Assembly: GCF_050107715.1 (NCBI RefSeq)
Contig: NZ_JBNILN010000001.1
Location: 124,001 to 188,000 of the forward strand
Reading direction: 5' to 3'
Source: Metabacillus_B sp050107715
GTDB lineage: Bacteria > Bacillota > Bacilli > Bacillales > Bacillaceae
DNA length: 64,000 nucleotides
Shown: positions 23,991 through 32,778 of the stretch, in pieces
Layout of the letters: each line of letters opens with the position of its first letter
Position numbering within the stretch: position 1 is the first letter of the stretch
Position numbers and translations under genes: made by a program
The notes under the pieces: generated by a model
Told to the model about the DNA's origin: nothing
What the model saw: only the letters and a program-made list of their open reading frames with translations
Database searches by the model: none

Positions 23991-25319
23991 TTAGAGTGTT
24001 ACAGCTGCTATCCAGCCGAAAAGGATGAGCGGGATGTTGTAAAGCAGGAAGGTCGGGACAACGGTATCCCAAATATGATCATGCTGTCCGTCTGCGTTAA
24101 GTCCGGATGTAGGACCAAGCGTACTGTCCGAAACAGGCGAACCTGCGTCGCCCAATGCTCCGGCCGTTCCGATAATCGCAATGGTCGCAAGGGGACTGAA
24201 TCCCAGGCTGACACAAAGCGGAACAAAAAGCGCGGCAATAATGGGAATGGTTGAAAAGGATGAGCCAATTCCCATTGTTACGAGCAATCCGGTGAGAAGC
24301 ATTAGAAGCGCGGCTAAGGACTGGTTGGTTCCAATTAACTCAACCGAGCTTTTCACGAGCGTATCAATATGCCCTGTTTCCTGCATGACACTGGCAAAAC
24401 CTGAAGCCGCAAGCATAACAAATCCGATAAAGGCCATCATCTGCATACCTTGGGTCATGACGCTATCCGCCTCTGTCCATTTCATTGCGCGGGTCACATA
24501 AAGAATGGCGATGCCGGCCAATGCTCCAAAAATCATGCCCCCTTCAATTTGCAGGTAAGCCATCCAGAGCTGAACTCCCAATGAGCCCGCAATGGCGGCG
24601 GCAGCAAAAATGAGGGTTTGTTTGGAATAGCTTACAGTCTCTGCACCTGCTACTTCTTTATCCTCATACTGTCTGTTTTTTCTATAAATAAAGAAGGCCA
24701 GGATAAGCCCTGTCACCATTCCCAGAGAAGGAATCATCATTGCGGCCGGAATATCCGCCAGCGTTATAGAGAGGCCTGCTTTTTCCATATTGCTTCTGAC
24801 CGTTTCATGGAAAATGGCTCCGAAGCCAGCCTGAACATACATATACGGTGTAATAAGACCGAAAGTAATCACGGATGCCACTAGCCTGCGGTCAATCTTC
24901 AGCTGATTGAATATCTTTAGTAAAGGCGGAATTAAAACCGGAATAAAAGCAATATGAACAGGAATCACATTTTGGGATGAAATGGATATAAGCAAAATGA
25001 TTAACAAAATCATTACTTTGGAGAGTGTTTTACGGCTTGACTCTCCTTCCTTGCCCACAAGCTTAACAGCACCATTAACCATGGCATCAGGAAGACCTGT
25101 TTTCGTAAGGGCGGCAGCAAATGCCCCAAGAGAAGCATAGCTCAAAGCTACAGATGCATTCCCGCCTAACCCGCCCGAGAATGTTTCACCAATTGTCTTA
25201 ATATCCAGACCGCTGACAAGTCCTCCAGCCAAAGCTCCGATTATCAGTGAAAAAACTACATTCACCCTAAAAAGACTCAGCAAAAGAACAAGACCAACAG
25301 CAAGCAAAACTGCATTCAT
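23991..25319 (-). CDS. yuiF: Na+/H+ antiporter-family transporter (YuiF)
   Basis: A 442-residue protein with 11-12 predicted membrane helices. Family segments include SSQNVIPVHIAFIPVLIPPL near residue 113, MGIGSSFSTIPIIAALFVPL near 345 and GDAGSPVSDSTLGPTSGLNA near 390, the last resembling the ion-coupled NhaC/ArsB-type core. The physiological substrate is not known for certain; some members are suspected amino-acid (histidine) transporters. The 60-bp upstream region is AT-rich with no recognisable riboswitch. Confidence 0.85.
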   Translation of the reverse strand: MNAVLLAVGLVLLLSLFRVNVVFSLIIGALAGGLVSGLDIKTIGETFSGGLGGNASVALSYASLGAFAAALTKTGLPDAMVNGAVKLVGKEGESSRKTLSKVMILLIILLISISSQNVIPVHIAFIPVLIPPLLKIFNQLKIDRRLVASVITFGLITPYMYVQAGFGAIFHETVRSNMEKAGLSITLADIPAAMMIPSLGMVTGLILAFFIYRKNRQYEDKEVAGAETVSYSKQTLIFAAAAIAGSLGVQLWMAYLQIEGGMIFGALAGIAILYVTRAMKWTEADSVMTQGMQMMAFIGFVMLAASGFASVMQETGHIDTLVKSSVELIGTNQSLAALLMLLTGLLVTMGIGSSFSTIPIIAALFVPLCVSLGFSPLATIAIIGTAGALGDAGSPVSDSTLGPTSGLNADGQHDHIWDTVVPTFLLYNIPLILFGWIAAVTL

Positions 25320-25640
25320 ATATAAACCCCCAAAACACTTTAGTTCGATAATATGGTAGAGTGATAAAATAACATGAACTTAAATTATCACAGAAAGATC
25401 CTGGCTGTCAATTGTTTATTTTAGCATATTAGCAAACTAAAGCATTTCCCAAAATGAACTTCCTTCTGTTAAGAATCTGGGAGAGCAGCGCTCAGGCACG
25501 AACATTTTCGTCAATCAGCGACAGCCTTGAGGGCATTGTGCACAGGACGAGGCAGATCTCCTATTCCTGGCTGATTGCCGGGTCGCACGCGTATTCAAAT
25601 GTTTAGCTGCTCTAAGGATCAGCTGGATGCAGCATGACTA
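25320..25640. other. Non-coding stretch between yuiF and the small Gly-rich gene
   Basis: No supported gene. The part near 25320-25440 should contain the yuiF promoter (AT-rich). The part 25480-25630 is GC-richer, with scattered inverted segments such as CAGCG...GCTG and CAATCAGCGACAG...CTGATTG (25513-25576). It may be a worn repeat like those listed elsewhere, but it does not align convincingly. Confidence 0.4.
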
Positions 25641-25670
25641 AAAAGAGGAGCTGCAGTCAGCTCCTCTTTT
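25641..25670. terminator. Bidirectional terminator
   Basis: An AAAAGAGGAGCTG/CAGCTCCTCTTTT perfect stem with a 4-nt loop. It serves the minus-strand small gene at 25727 and could stop plus-strand transcription. Confidence 0.85.
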
Positions 25671-25726
25671 AGCTATGGCACGTTTCCTGTTAGATCCCGC
25701 TCCCTTTAAGCCTGAAAAAAGACCTA

Positions 25727-25867
25727 TTAATAAAAGTAGCCGAAACCAAATGGCCCTCCGAATCCAAAACCAAGCTGTCTTCCTAAGCCGAAGCCGTATG
25801 GCCGTCTAACGTCCTGAATATTAATTCCATGGTACATTTCATACCGATGCTGTCTCTGAAAACTCAT
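25727..25867 (-). CDS. Small Gly/Phe/Tyr-rich protein, 46 aa
   Basis: The start at 25867 is tentative: MSFQRQHRYEMYHGINIQD followed by a low-complexity tail alternating Gly, Phe and Tyr (GFGLGRQLGFGFGGPFGFGYFY-like, ending at the stop). Such short Gly/aromatic-rich proteins are often spore-surface or assembly components in Bacillus. The ribosome site (AGAAAGGT) is very close to the ATG, so an earlier start is possible. It lies just after pepA on the same strand; a longer frame would overlap the pepA end by 8 bp. Confidence 0.45.
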   Translation of the reverse strand: MSFQRQHRYEMYHGINIQDVRRPYGFGLGRQLGFGFGGPFGFGYFY

Positions 25868-25922
25868 ACCTTTCTGCAGTTTATGCAGGACAACAATCCA
25901 GAGCGTTGGGCGAAAGCCCCGA

Positions 25923-27410
25923 TTATTCAAAATTCTCTACGAAAACGGCAAGTGTTCTTGCCATAACGCCTGTTCCCCCTGTCGGTCCGAGCACGCTTTC
26001 CCTGGCGGTCGTTGCCGTCCCTGCAATGTCGAGATGGACCCACGGGGTTTCTTCAGCAAATTCTTTTAAAAAGGCAGCTGCCATGATTGCGTGGCCTTCT
26101 CTTCCAGGGGAATTGCTCAGATCAGCCATCTTGCTGCTTTTCACTCTTTTTGTGTCTTTCTCCGTAATCGGCAGCTGCCAAATTGGTTCATTGCACTCTG
26201 CAGACGCCGCTTCTACCTGCCGGTACAGACCAGCATCATTTGTCGTTGCTCCGGTCATGTCATTTCCTAATGCAACAACAACTCCACCTGTAAGAGTAGC
26301 AATGTCAATCAAATGGGTTGCTCCATGATGCTTCGCATACGTCATTGCGTCAGCAAGCACCAGCCTTCCTTCCGCATCCGTATTCAATACCTCAATGGTT
26401 TTCCCGCTCATGGAAATGATGACATCATCCGGTCTGAAAGCCTCTGCTGAGATGACATTATCTGTAGAAGGAATAACTGCTACTACATTCTTTTCAGGCT
26501 TCGTTTCTCCAATGATCTCCATCGCCCCTAACACAGCAGCCGCTCCGCCCATATCTGTCTTCATGCCGACAATTCCAGATTTGGTCTTAATGGAGTAGCC
26601 CCCGGTATCAAACGTAATTCCCTTTCCTACCAAGCCAATTGTTTCGGATCCGCTTTCGTCCCCTTTATATGTAAGAACAATCATTTTTGGAGGCTCGGAC
26701 GAACCCTTATTCACCGCAAGCATAGCTCCCATGCCCAGTTTTTGCATATTTTCTTTTTCCAGAATTTCAAGACCGAACCCATAGCGTTCCGCGAGTTTCC
26801 CGGCATGCTCTGCCAGTTCGGAAGCCGTCAATACATTAGAAGGCATATTGACAAGCGTCCTGGCCGTGTTCGTTCCGCGCCCATGGGCTGTTCCGACAAA
26901 AAGAGCTGCCTTAATTTCAGCGGGGTCCTCTTTTGAAAGAAAAGTCAGTTCCTCCACCGCTTTTTCAGGTTCATTCGACTTGTGCTTATAATCCTTAATT
27001 TTATACGAAGCCAGCTCCAGTGCTTCAGCAAAAGCATGGGCTGCTTCAATTTTGCTGAAATCGTCCGATGTGAAAGAGTCAAGATCGATCACGGCCATCG
27101 TTTTCTTATCGGAAAGCAGCCGTTTCACCAAAGTGGCAAACACCTCTTTTGCTCTTTCGAATCCCCACTCTTTTTCTTTGCCGAGCCCTGCAATGTAAAC
27201 CCTTTTTAAAGAGGTTTTCCCAAGCGGAAACAGCTTCGTAACCTTTCCCGAATCTGCACTTATATCCCCGTCCTTCAGAAGCGCAGTTACGTGTCCCTCA
27301 AGTCGGTCATCCAATTCTGCCATTGTACCTTGCAAAGGCTGGGTTTTTCTGAACAGCCCAACGATCAGAGTTTCTTCTTTTCCAGTCAGTGATTCTGTTA
27401 TATGAAACAT
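25923..27410 (-). CDS. pepA: Leucyl aminopeptidase (M17)
   Basis: 495 residues. The two-metal active site is visible in GKGITFDTGGYSIK (Lys and Asp ligands near 260), MKTDMGGAAAVLGAM and the family signature NTDAEGRLVLAD near 340. The catalytic Arg is in that signature. It removes N-terminal residues from peptides in the cytosol, normally as a hexamer. The start at 27410 is chosen for GGAGGAAATGTAT; an ATG two codons upstream lies too close to the ribosome site. It is the position of yuiE in B. subtilis. Confidence 0.95.
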   Translation of the reverse strand: MFHITESLTGKEETLIVGLFRKTQPLQGTMAELDDRLEGHVTALLKDGDISADSGKVTKLFPLGKTSLKRVYIAGLGKEKEWGFERAKEVFATLVKRLLSDKKTMAVIDLDSFTSDDFSKIEAAHAFAEALELASYKIKDYKHKSNEPEKAVEELTFLSKEDPAEIKAALFVGTAHGRGTNTARTLVNMPSNVLTASELAEHAGKLAERYGFGLEILEKENMQKLGMGAMLAVNKGSSEPPKMIVLTYKGDESGSETIGLVGKGITFDTGGYSIKTKSGIVGMKTDMGGAAAVLGAMEIIGETKPEKNVVAVIPSTDNVISAEAFRPDDVIISMSGKTIEVLNTDAEGRLVLADAMTYAKHHGATHLIDIATLTGGVVVALGNDMTGATTNDAGLYRQVEAASAECNEPIWQLPITEKDTKRVKSSKMADLSNSPGREGHAIMAAAFLKEFAEETPWVHLDIAGTATTARESVLGPTGGTGVMARTLAVFVENFE

Positions 27411-27443
27411 ATACATTTCCTCCTTCTCCGGTTTCTTACTTGT

Positions 27444-27818
27444 CTATTCAAGGTAAAGGGTAAACAAAGGGATTTCCGGAAGACTCTTCGTCATTTCATA
27501 CGGTATCTTCTCCGGAGCCTGTGGTATAATGAGTAAACAATTTTCCATGAACTGATGCACAAGGTCGAGGTTTATGCCCCAATATTCCGGCCGGTAGGGC
27601 TGTATGTACTGTTTTCCTGCAAGCATCATGGATCTCGCTCCTTTTAAATTGCCGTAGCTGTAATGATAAAGAGCCACTGACATTTGCAGCAGGCCTTTGA
27701 GAAACAAATTAGACTTATCTGTCAGCCATATTTCCTCCAGGAGATCATGGCAAGTGTAGAAATCCCCTTCATTAAAATGAATAAAAAACAGATAATATTC
27801 ATCCGGATATCCCTCCAT
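27444..27818 (-). CDS. DUF309-family protein
   Basis: 124 residues. The conserved DUF309 pattern is FIHFNEGDFYTCHDLLEEIW (a buried His/Asp/Glu set) followed by FLKGLLQMSVALYHYSYGNL. The fold is an all-helical bundle; no activity is known. The start at 27818 follows AAGGGGGAACGCTCG; the longer frame lacks a site. It lies upstream of pepA by 33 bp in the same direction and is probably co-transcribed with it. Confidence 0.78.
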   Translation of the reverse strand: MEGYPDEYYLFFIHFNEGDFYTCHDLLEEIWLTDKSNLFLKGLLQMSVALYHYSYGNLKGARSMMLAGKQYIQPYRPEYWGINLDLVHQFMENCLLIIPQAPEKIPYEMTKSLPEIPLFTLYLE

Positions 27819-27916
27819 CGAGCGTTCCCCCTTCGCTTGATATCTATATTCTACCATCCGGAAGGCAGGAACACACAACTAAACACCGATACATACGGAA
27901 GGCAGGAGAAGCCATT

Positions 27917-28399
27917 ATGGATATATTTTTTAATTTCCCTTTGATAGCCGCCCTGACAGGGATCCTATTTGCGCAGGTGGTAAAGGTTCCGATTCATTAC
28001 ATCGCTATCCGAAAATGGGATTGGACACTTGTCACCAGCACAGGAGGAATGCCGAGCTCCCATTCTGCAGCAGTGACTGCACTGACTACTGCTGTAGCTA
28101 TTGAAGAAGGACTCGGGTCCACCCTTTTTGCGGTTTCCTGTATCTTTGCGGTCATTACGATGTTTGATGCTACAGGGGTACGCCGCCACGCAGGCGAACA
28201 AGCTACCGTGTTAAACAAGCTGGTTATCGATTTTAACCGATTCATGAAGGAAGCTAAAGACTGGCAGCAGACACAGGAACAGGAAAAACAGAAAAAATTA
28301 AAAGAACTGCTTGGGCATCAGCCCATCGAGGTATTCTTTGGCGGAATTACAGGAATCGTTTTAACCTTGCTCATGCACTACCTGTTTTTCCAAATATAA
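27917..28399 (+). CDS. yuiD: Divergent PAP2-family membrane protein (YuiD)
   Basis: 160 residues with about four membrane segments. It has the divergent PAP2 pattern: FAQVVKVPIHY, STGGMPSSHSAAVTALTTAV (near residue 45, the phosphatase-like SSH) and FDATGVRRHAGEQA. The family is related to phosphatidic acid phosphatases, but its activity is not proven. GGCAGGAGAAGCCATT precedes the ATG. It is followed after 18 bp by the BtuF-like gene, so the two probably form one transcript. Confidence 0.85.
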   Translation: MDIFFNFPLIAALTGILFAQVVKVPIHYIAIRKWDWTLVTSTGGMPSSHSAAVTALTTAVAIEEGLGSTLFAVSCIFAVITMFDATGVRRHAGEQATVLNKLVIDFNRFMKEAKDWQQTQEQEKQKKLKELLGHQPIEVFFGGITGIVLTLLMHYLFFQI

Positions 28400-28417
28400 G
28401 TACCGGGGTGAAAGAAT

Positions 28418-29242
28418 ATGAACATTGTTTCAATCTGTCCAAGCAACACAGAGCTCGCTGTCTGCCTAGGATTATCCGGTCAGCTCGTCGGGCTCGATAA
28501 TTTTTCGGATTGGCCGCATGAGCTCAACAGCCTTCCCCGTCTTGGTCCTGACCTGTCTATACGCATGGATGATTTAGAACGCTGTGAACCTGACCTTGTC
28601 CTTGCTTCATTGAGCGTCCCGGGGATGGAGAGAAACATAGAGGAGCTTGAACGGAGAAACCTGCCCTATCTGGTTTTCAACCCGCAGTCCCTGGAGGATG
28701 TAAACGAAGATCTTCTTGTGCTTGGGGAGAAAACCGGACGGCTGGAAACGGCAAAAGAAAAAACCGCACTGCTCCGCACGGTCATTCAAAAGTTCAAGTT
28801 AAAGTCAGAGGAACTGCCAGTTAAGCCAAAGGTTTATTTTGAATGGTGGCCAAAGCCCATCTTTACACCCGGAGGCACAAATTGGCTCACAGAAATGAGC
28901 CTGCTTGCAGGAGCGGAAAATATCTTCAGCGCCGCAGACATCCCAAGCGTTCAAACAGACTGGGAAGATGTGCTAACAAGAAATCCCGATTATTTTTTTA
29001 TGGTATGGGTCGGTGTAAAGGAATCTAAAATGACCATCAGCGATGTGGTGAAACGGCCGGGATCATCCCGTCTTGCGGCACTTGAAAACGGAAGAATTCA
29101 CCTGCTGCAGGAAGCTTTATTCTGCAGACCATCACCAAGGCTTTATGAAGGTTTGGCGATTCTGGCCGAAACCATTCATCCAGGTCATTTTAAAGAAGAA
29201 ATCAGCATACTCCAAAACAAACCGGTGTTTGAATTATCCTAA
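28418..29242 (+). CDS. BtuF-like periplasmic-binding-fold protein without signal peptide
   Basis: 274 residues of the cobalamin/iron-siderophore binding-protein fold (PBP2_BtuF type): VSICPSNTELAVCLGLSGQL, VGLDNFSDWP, the long central helix and WWPKPIFTPGGTNWLTEM, DWEDVLTRNPDYFFMVW. It starts MNIVSICP with no signal peptide or lipobox, so it is probably cytosolic and not an ABC-transporter receptor in the usual sense. A solitary scavenging or sensing role is possible. The ribosome site GGGGTGAAAGAAT is close behind yuiD. Terminator at 29259. Confidence 0.78.
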   Translation: MNIVSICPSNTELAVCLGLSGQLVGLDNFSDWPHELNSLPRLGPDLSIRMDDLERCEPDLVLASLSVPGMERNIEELERRNLPYLVFNPQSLEDVNEDLLVLGEKTGRLETAKEKTALLRTVIQKFKLKSEELPVKPKVYFEWWPKPIFTPGGTNWLTEMSLLAGAENIFSAADIPSVQTDWEDVLTRNPDYFFMVWVGVKESKMTISDVVKRPGSSRLAALENGRIHLLQEALFCRPSPRLYEGLAILAETIHPGHFKEEISILQNKPVFELS

Positions 29243-29258
29243 CCGTCAACAAAATAAT

Positions 29259-29284
29259 CCAGCGGGGGTTCCGCTGGCTTTTTT
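29259..29284 (+). terminator. Terminator of the yuiD/BtuF-like transcript
   Basis: A CCAGCGG/CCGCTGG stem followed by CTTTTTT. Confidence 0.88.
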
Positions 29285-29289
29285 GTTCC

Positions 29290-29985
29290 TTAATAGCTGT
29301 TCTTCTGATTTGTGTATTGCTGCCTGAAAGCCTGCAGAGATTCGCTCTCATTCAGCTCCGTTAACTCTTCTTCCGTAAAGCTGCCGTTTCCTTTTTTAAC
29401 AATATAAACATCCAGTTCTTTTTTCCCCCAGTACTCATACACATCCGACACTGTGTCAAAGTACAGATCAAGCTCGTCTCCTTGTATGGCAGCACCTTTA
29501 TCAGCCACAACTCCGTAGCCGTAATCCGGAATAAAAAGAACCGTGCCGATTGGAAAAATAGTCAGATCTGCTGCAATGGTTGAAAACATATCCCGTTTCA
29601 CCTTCACTCCTGAATAGGTAATGCCGTATTCTGGATGGCCCGGGTTTTTCCCTGTAGATTCATACCCTGCTGTATAGCCTGTTGCAGTCACTTTATGCTT
29701 CGGATACTTCTCCCAATTAATAGCCGTCTCTAGCTTAGTCCCCTTGTTGATTGCTTCAGCTGCTGAAGTTAAAGGTTTCATCGTATGCTCTGAAGGCATG
29801 AATTTGAACGATAATCCAAACACCCGGAACACACCGCGGTCATCCTTATATGTATATTCGTGGAGAAAATCCCTTGTCAGTTCCTTCGCTTTAACACCTG
29901 ATACTGCCTCAAATGTAGCTGCCAATGCACCTGCAAACAGGAGAACCATTACAAGTCGTCTTGCCCACAATCCAATTGTTTTCAT
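29290..29985 (-). CDS. yuiC: 3D-domain cell-wall enzyme (YuiC)
   Basis: 231 residues. An N-terminal signal or anchor helix (LVMVLLFAGALAATFEAV) precedes a 3D domain named for its three aspartates, seen in GVVADKGAAIQGDELDLYFD (near 190). YuiC is a Firmicutes counterpart of resuscitation-promoting factors and has been described as a lytic transglycosylase acting on peptidoglycan in stationary phase. The TATGYTAGYESTGKNPGHPE segment forms part of the active cleft. It heads away from yuiB with an 80-bp gap. Confidence 0.87.
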   Translation of the reverse strand: MKTIGLWARRLVMVLLFAGALAATFEAVSGVKAKELTRDFLHEYTYKDDRGVFRVFGLSFKFMPSEHTMKPLTSAAEAINKGTKLETAINWEKYPKHKVTATGYTAGYESTGKNPGHPEYGITYSGVKVKRDMFSTIAADLTIFPIGTVLFIPDYGYGVVADKGAAIQGDELDLYFDTVSDVYEYWGKKELDVYIVKKGNGSFTEEELTELNESESLQAFRQQYTNQKNSY

Positions 29986-30083
29986 CTTTTTTTCTTCACT
30001 CCTCTCACTAAGCTATTAGTTCCCAACTGGAAGGAAAAGTATGCTTAAAGAAAGAAAATGAAATATATGTAACAATTAGAAAA

Positions 30084-30115
30084 ACAAAAAAACCTCCAGA
30101 CGAACCGGAAGCCTT
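30084..30115 (-). terminator. Terminator of yuiB
   Basis: On the minus strand, CTTCCGG-TTCGT-CTGGAGG (with G-U pairs) followed by TTTTTTTG, directly after the yuiB stop. Confidence 0.65.
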
Positions 30116-30431
30116 AGAACATTTGATATCCTTTTTTTCTTAAAGCCTGTATGACGAAGCCTGAACAAATCGCACCCGCCAGACCGCTCGCCAAAATGGT
30201 AATATCCGTTCCCTGCAGGGAAACAACCTTGCTCAGCAATTCCGGAAAAGCCTCACCAGGTGCCGTAAAATACGTAATCGCTGTAATTTCATCAATAATG
30301 AGGATACAGATCACAGGATAAATGATGGCCATAATCCAGGACATTCTAAGAAGCATGTTAAGCAGAAACCCAATACCAAAAAATAGCACAAAAAACAAAA
30401 CGATGGAAATGATGAATACCGGCAGAATCAT
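30114..30431 (-). CDS. yuiB: YuiB membrane protein
   Basis: A 105-residue protein with three or four membrane helices (VFIISIVLFFVLFFGIGFLL, MAIIYPVICILIIDEITAI, ILASGLAGAICSGFVI). It belongs to the small YuiB family of unknown function. The ATG is preceded by GGAGGTGCTTTCCTA. It follows yuiA in the same direction, as in B. subtilis. Confidence 0.82.
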   Translation of the reverse strand: MILPVFIISIVLFFVLFFGIGFLLNMLLRMSWIMAIIYPVICILIIDEITAITYFTAPGEAFPELLSKVVSLQGTDITILASGLAGAICSGFVIQALRKKGYQMF

Positions 30432-30517
30432 TAGGAAAGCACCTCCAATACACCAATTTCAGTGTACTGAAAGCGCATTACCTTCGTCAATATCCATTAT
30501 TCTGTATTTTCTATATT

Positions 30518-30640
30518 TCAAGATTTTCGTCCTGTTCCATTGCAGCAGTCACAGGTTTCAGTACCGCCAAGCAATAACTGAAAATATCCTTTACCGGAAC
30601 AGTACGGACACTCTCTTTTATCAGTTTTTAATGTGCTCAT
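30518..30640 (-). CDS. yuiA: YuiA small zinc-ribbon-like protein, 40 aa
   Basis: A short gene: MSTLKTDKRECPYCSGKGYF continues with QLLLGGTETCDCCNGTGRKS. The two CxxC(x)G knuckles (CPYCSGKG and CDCCNGTG) resemble half of a DnaJ-type zinc finger and should bind one zinc. This matches B. subtilis YuiA in size and motif. AAGGGGGAGAACAGAG precedes the ATG. The role is unknown; it forms a pair with yuiB. Confidence 0.85.
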   Translation of the reverse strand: MSTLKTDKRECPYCSGKGYFQLLLGGTETCDCCNGTGRKS

Positions 30641-30788
30641 CTCTGTTCTCCCCCTTACGTTTATTGATAACTAAGATAACAGGTATCTTGTCAACAATAA
30701 AGTCAGATAAGATGACAAATGAGCTAATGAAAGCGAATACATCAGCTTTTCCCTCTGATTTGCTTTAATTTTCTTATTTTTTTGAAAA

Positions 30789-31271
30789 TTATAAAAATAA
30801 GTGATACGCGGAGTATTGGAACTGCTCTCCGGGATCAAGTTTATCGATTAAATTTAATTTGGACAGCAGATTATGTTCCGTTAATGACGTTAAAAGCAGA
30901 GATGAATCCGAACTGGACTGCAGCTCTTCATGGGATATAAATGCAGCCTCAAAAAGTTCATTTTCCTGAACTCTGATCTCGCTATTCGAAGCCTTTAATT
31001 TAAAGATGATCATGTTATCGCTGACCTGCCCTTTTATTACACCGGAACGAATCCCTACCACTCCTTGCATTACGGCCCTAATTCCAGTTTCCTCATACAC
31101 TTCCCGGACAATAGCCTGATCCACTGTCTCATATCCGTCGACAAACCCGGCGGGCAGGGACCATTTCCCTTTTAACCCTCCATACTTCTTTTTGACAACC
31201 AGCCACCGGCCCATTTCGTCTGTTACAATACCAGCTGCTGCAAGCCATACATTTCCCCTCTTATTTGTCAT
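30789..31271 (-). CDS. Nudix hydrolase
   Basis: 160 residues. The Nudix box runs GFVDGYETVDQAIVREVYEE followed by TGI (near 42-64), matching GX5EX7REUXEEXGU, so a magnesium-dependent pyrophosphohydrolase of a nucleoside-diphosphate derivative is expected. The substrate is unknown. AGAAGGAGTGGCAGC precedes the ATG. It lies downstream of the NDH-2 gene, separated by that gene's terminator. Confidence 0.87.
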   Translation of the reverse strand: MTNKRGNVWLAAAGIVTDEMGRWLVVKKKYGGLKGKWSLPAGFVDGYETVDQAIVREVYEETGIRAVMQGVVGIRSGVIKGQVSDNMIIFKLKASNSEIRVQENELFEAAFISHEELQSSSDSSLLLTSLTEHNLLSKLNLIDKLDPGEQFQYSAYHLFL

Positions 31272-31330
31272 GCTGCCACTCCTTCTGCCACAGTTTGTCT
31301 CAGAATAATTATGGATGATCCGATAATAAA

Positions 31331-31355
31331 AGGCAAAAGCTTAGCGCTTTTGCCT
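31331..31355 (-). terminator. Terminator of the NDH-2 gene
   Basis: A GGCAAAAGC/GCTTTTGCC stem with TTTTATTAT on the minus strand. Confidence 0.8.
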
Positions 31356-31372
31356 CTCAGAACCCTATCTTA

Positions 31373-32584
31373 TTAAAAAAACTTGAATTTCCCTTTTTTC
31401 ATCACCATACCAGGCCCTCCGACCATAAACAAAGCACGGTTATCAATCATTTTTTTCATAAAGGATGCTTTCGTTCCAACAAGTTTTTTGCCGAAAACTG
31501 TTCCAACTGCGTCATCTTCACCAAGGGAAGCGACAGTACCTTTAATGTCCGGCTTGAAGCCTTCCATCTCACCTTGCCCTTTAATAAGGACAGAGAGGTT
31601 TTTCGCACATGTTTCACCTTGCTGCATCGCAATTTGAGCAGTCGGCGGATATGGACGGTTGATTTCCTCATTAATGATCAATGAACAGTCACCGATGATA
31701 AAGACATCGTTATGGCCCGGCGCACGAAGATCAGGATTTACTTTTACGCGTCCGCGCATGTTTTCAAATCCAGCTTCCTCTACTACGCTGTTACCGCGGA
31801 CGCCCGCTGCCCATACTACAGTACCAGCTTTGATTTCTTCCATATGGTCGTCTTTTGCAACAACAATTCCATCTTCTGTACACTCTTTAATCGCTGTGCC
31901 GATTTTAAATTCCACACCTTTTCGTTCCAGGTGGCTGACTGCATATTCAACAAGCTCAGGATCAAATCCAGGAAGAGCTGTCGGAGCAGCCTCCACACAA
32001 ATGATGCGAACCTTCTTAGGATCAATATCGTACTCGCTGCAAAGCTTAGGCACACGATTAGAAAGCTCTCCAAGGAACTCTATGCCAGTGAAACCTGCTC
32101 CGCCTACCACAATCGTCAAGCGGTCATCCTGTTTCACTTCTTCCGAGTGGTACGTTGCGAACTGAAGCTCAATGTGCTCGCGAAGCTGACGCGCAGCATT
32201 AATGTTCGTAATGCCGAATGCATATTCCTTAAGACCTTGAATTCCAAAGGTTTCAGGCTGAGATCCAAGAGACACTACAAGGTAATCATACTCAAGCTCG
32301 CCTTTTTCAAGCACAATCTTTTTAGCCTCAGGATTGATGGAAGTAACCGTATCCTGGACAAAATCAACGCGGCTGCTGATTACATCTTTAATCTGGTAAC
32401 GGCACTTATCATGATGAAGCGTTCCAGCTGAAGCTTCATGGAGCCAGGTCGTTTCATAATGATAATCATTTTTATTCACAAGCGTAATATCTGCATCGTT
32501 CACGCCTACTAACTTCTGAAGACGGGTAACCGTAATTAAACCGCCATAACCTGCACCTAAAACCACTACTTTTGGTTTTCTCAA
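31373..32584 (-). CDS. yumB: Type II NADH dehydrogenase-like flavoprotein (YumB)
   Basis: 403 residues. The FAD-binding motif VVLGAGYGGLITVTRLQ lies at the N-terminus, the NADH Rossmann loop IVVGGAGFTGIEFLGEL near residue 160, and VFIIGDCSLI near 295 binds FAD. The C-terminus (KKMIDNRALFMVGG) resembles the membrane-attachment region of NDH-2. It passes electrons from NADH to menaquinone without pumping protons. By position it is yumB; B. subtilis has a second homologue, ndh. Three Rex-like sites in its leader suggest direct NADH/NAD+ control. Confidence 0.87.
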   Translation of the reverse strand: MRKPKVVVLGAGYGGLITVTRLQKLVGVNDADITLVNKNDYHYETTWLHEASAGTLHHDKCRYQIKDVISSRVDFVQDTVTSINPEAKKIVLEKGELEYDYLVVSLGSQPETFGIQGLKEYAFGITNINAARQLREHIELQFATYHSEEVKQDDRLTIVVGGAGFTGIEFLGELSNRVPKLCSEYDIDPKKVRIICVEAAPTALPGFDPELVEYAVSHLERKGVEFKIGTAIKECTEDGIVVAKDDHMEEIKAGTVVWAAGVRGNSVVEEAGFENMRGRVKVNPDLRAPGHNDVFIIGDCSLIINEEINRPYPPTAQIAMQQGETCAKNLSVLIKGQGEMEGFKPDIKGTVASLGEDDAVGTVFGKKLVGTKASFMKKMIDNRALFMVGGPGMVMKKGKFKFF

Positions 32585-32691
32585 GACGAATCACATCACC
32601 TTTGCTAAGTTTGTTGGAAAAGAACATAAAATAATACCTAACTGTATCTTCCGCTCTTTTCGTCATTTTATTTTGATTTTTGCCAAAAACT

Positions 32692-32709
32692 TTGTGAAGT
32701 ACTTCACTA
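32692..32709. promoter_or_regulatory. Rex-like operator 1 (yumB leader)
   Basis: The sequence is TTGTGAA-GTAC-TTCACTA, matching the Rex consensus TTGTGAA-N4-TTCACAA in 16 of 18 positions, with a perfect 14-bp dyad GTGAAGTACTTCAC at its centre. It lies downstream of the inferred start site, in the 5' leader of yumB. Confidence 0.7.
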
Positions 32710-32734
32710 TCTACTGCATGAATAACCGCTGCTT

Positions 32735-32752
32735 TTTACAAATGATTCACAA
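32735..32752. promoter_or_regulatory. Rex-like operator 2 (yumB leader)
   Basis: On the minus strand TTGTGAA-TCAT-TTGTAAA: the left half is perfect and the right half degenerate. It lies just downstream of the inferred transcription start. Confidence 0.5.
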
Positions 32753-32778
32753 AAAATTAATATATATGCCTATAATCA

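Noticed and set aside
31712..32431. Plus-strand frame of 239 codons inside yumB.
   Set aside because: Antisense shadow of an obvious flavoprotein gene; no ribosome site and no recognisable protein.
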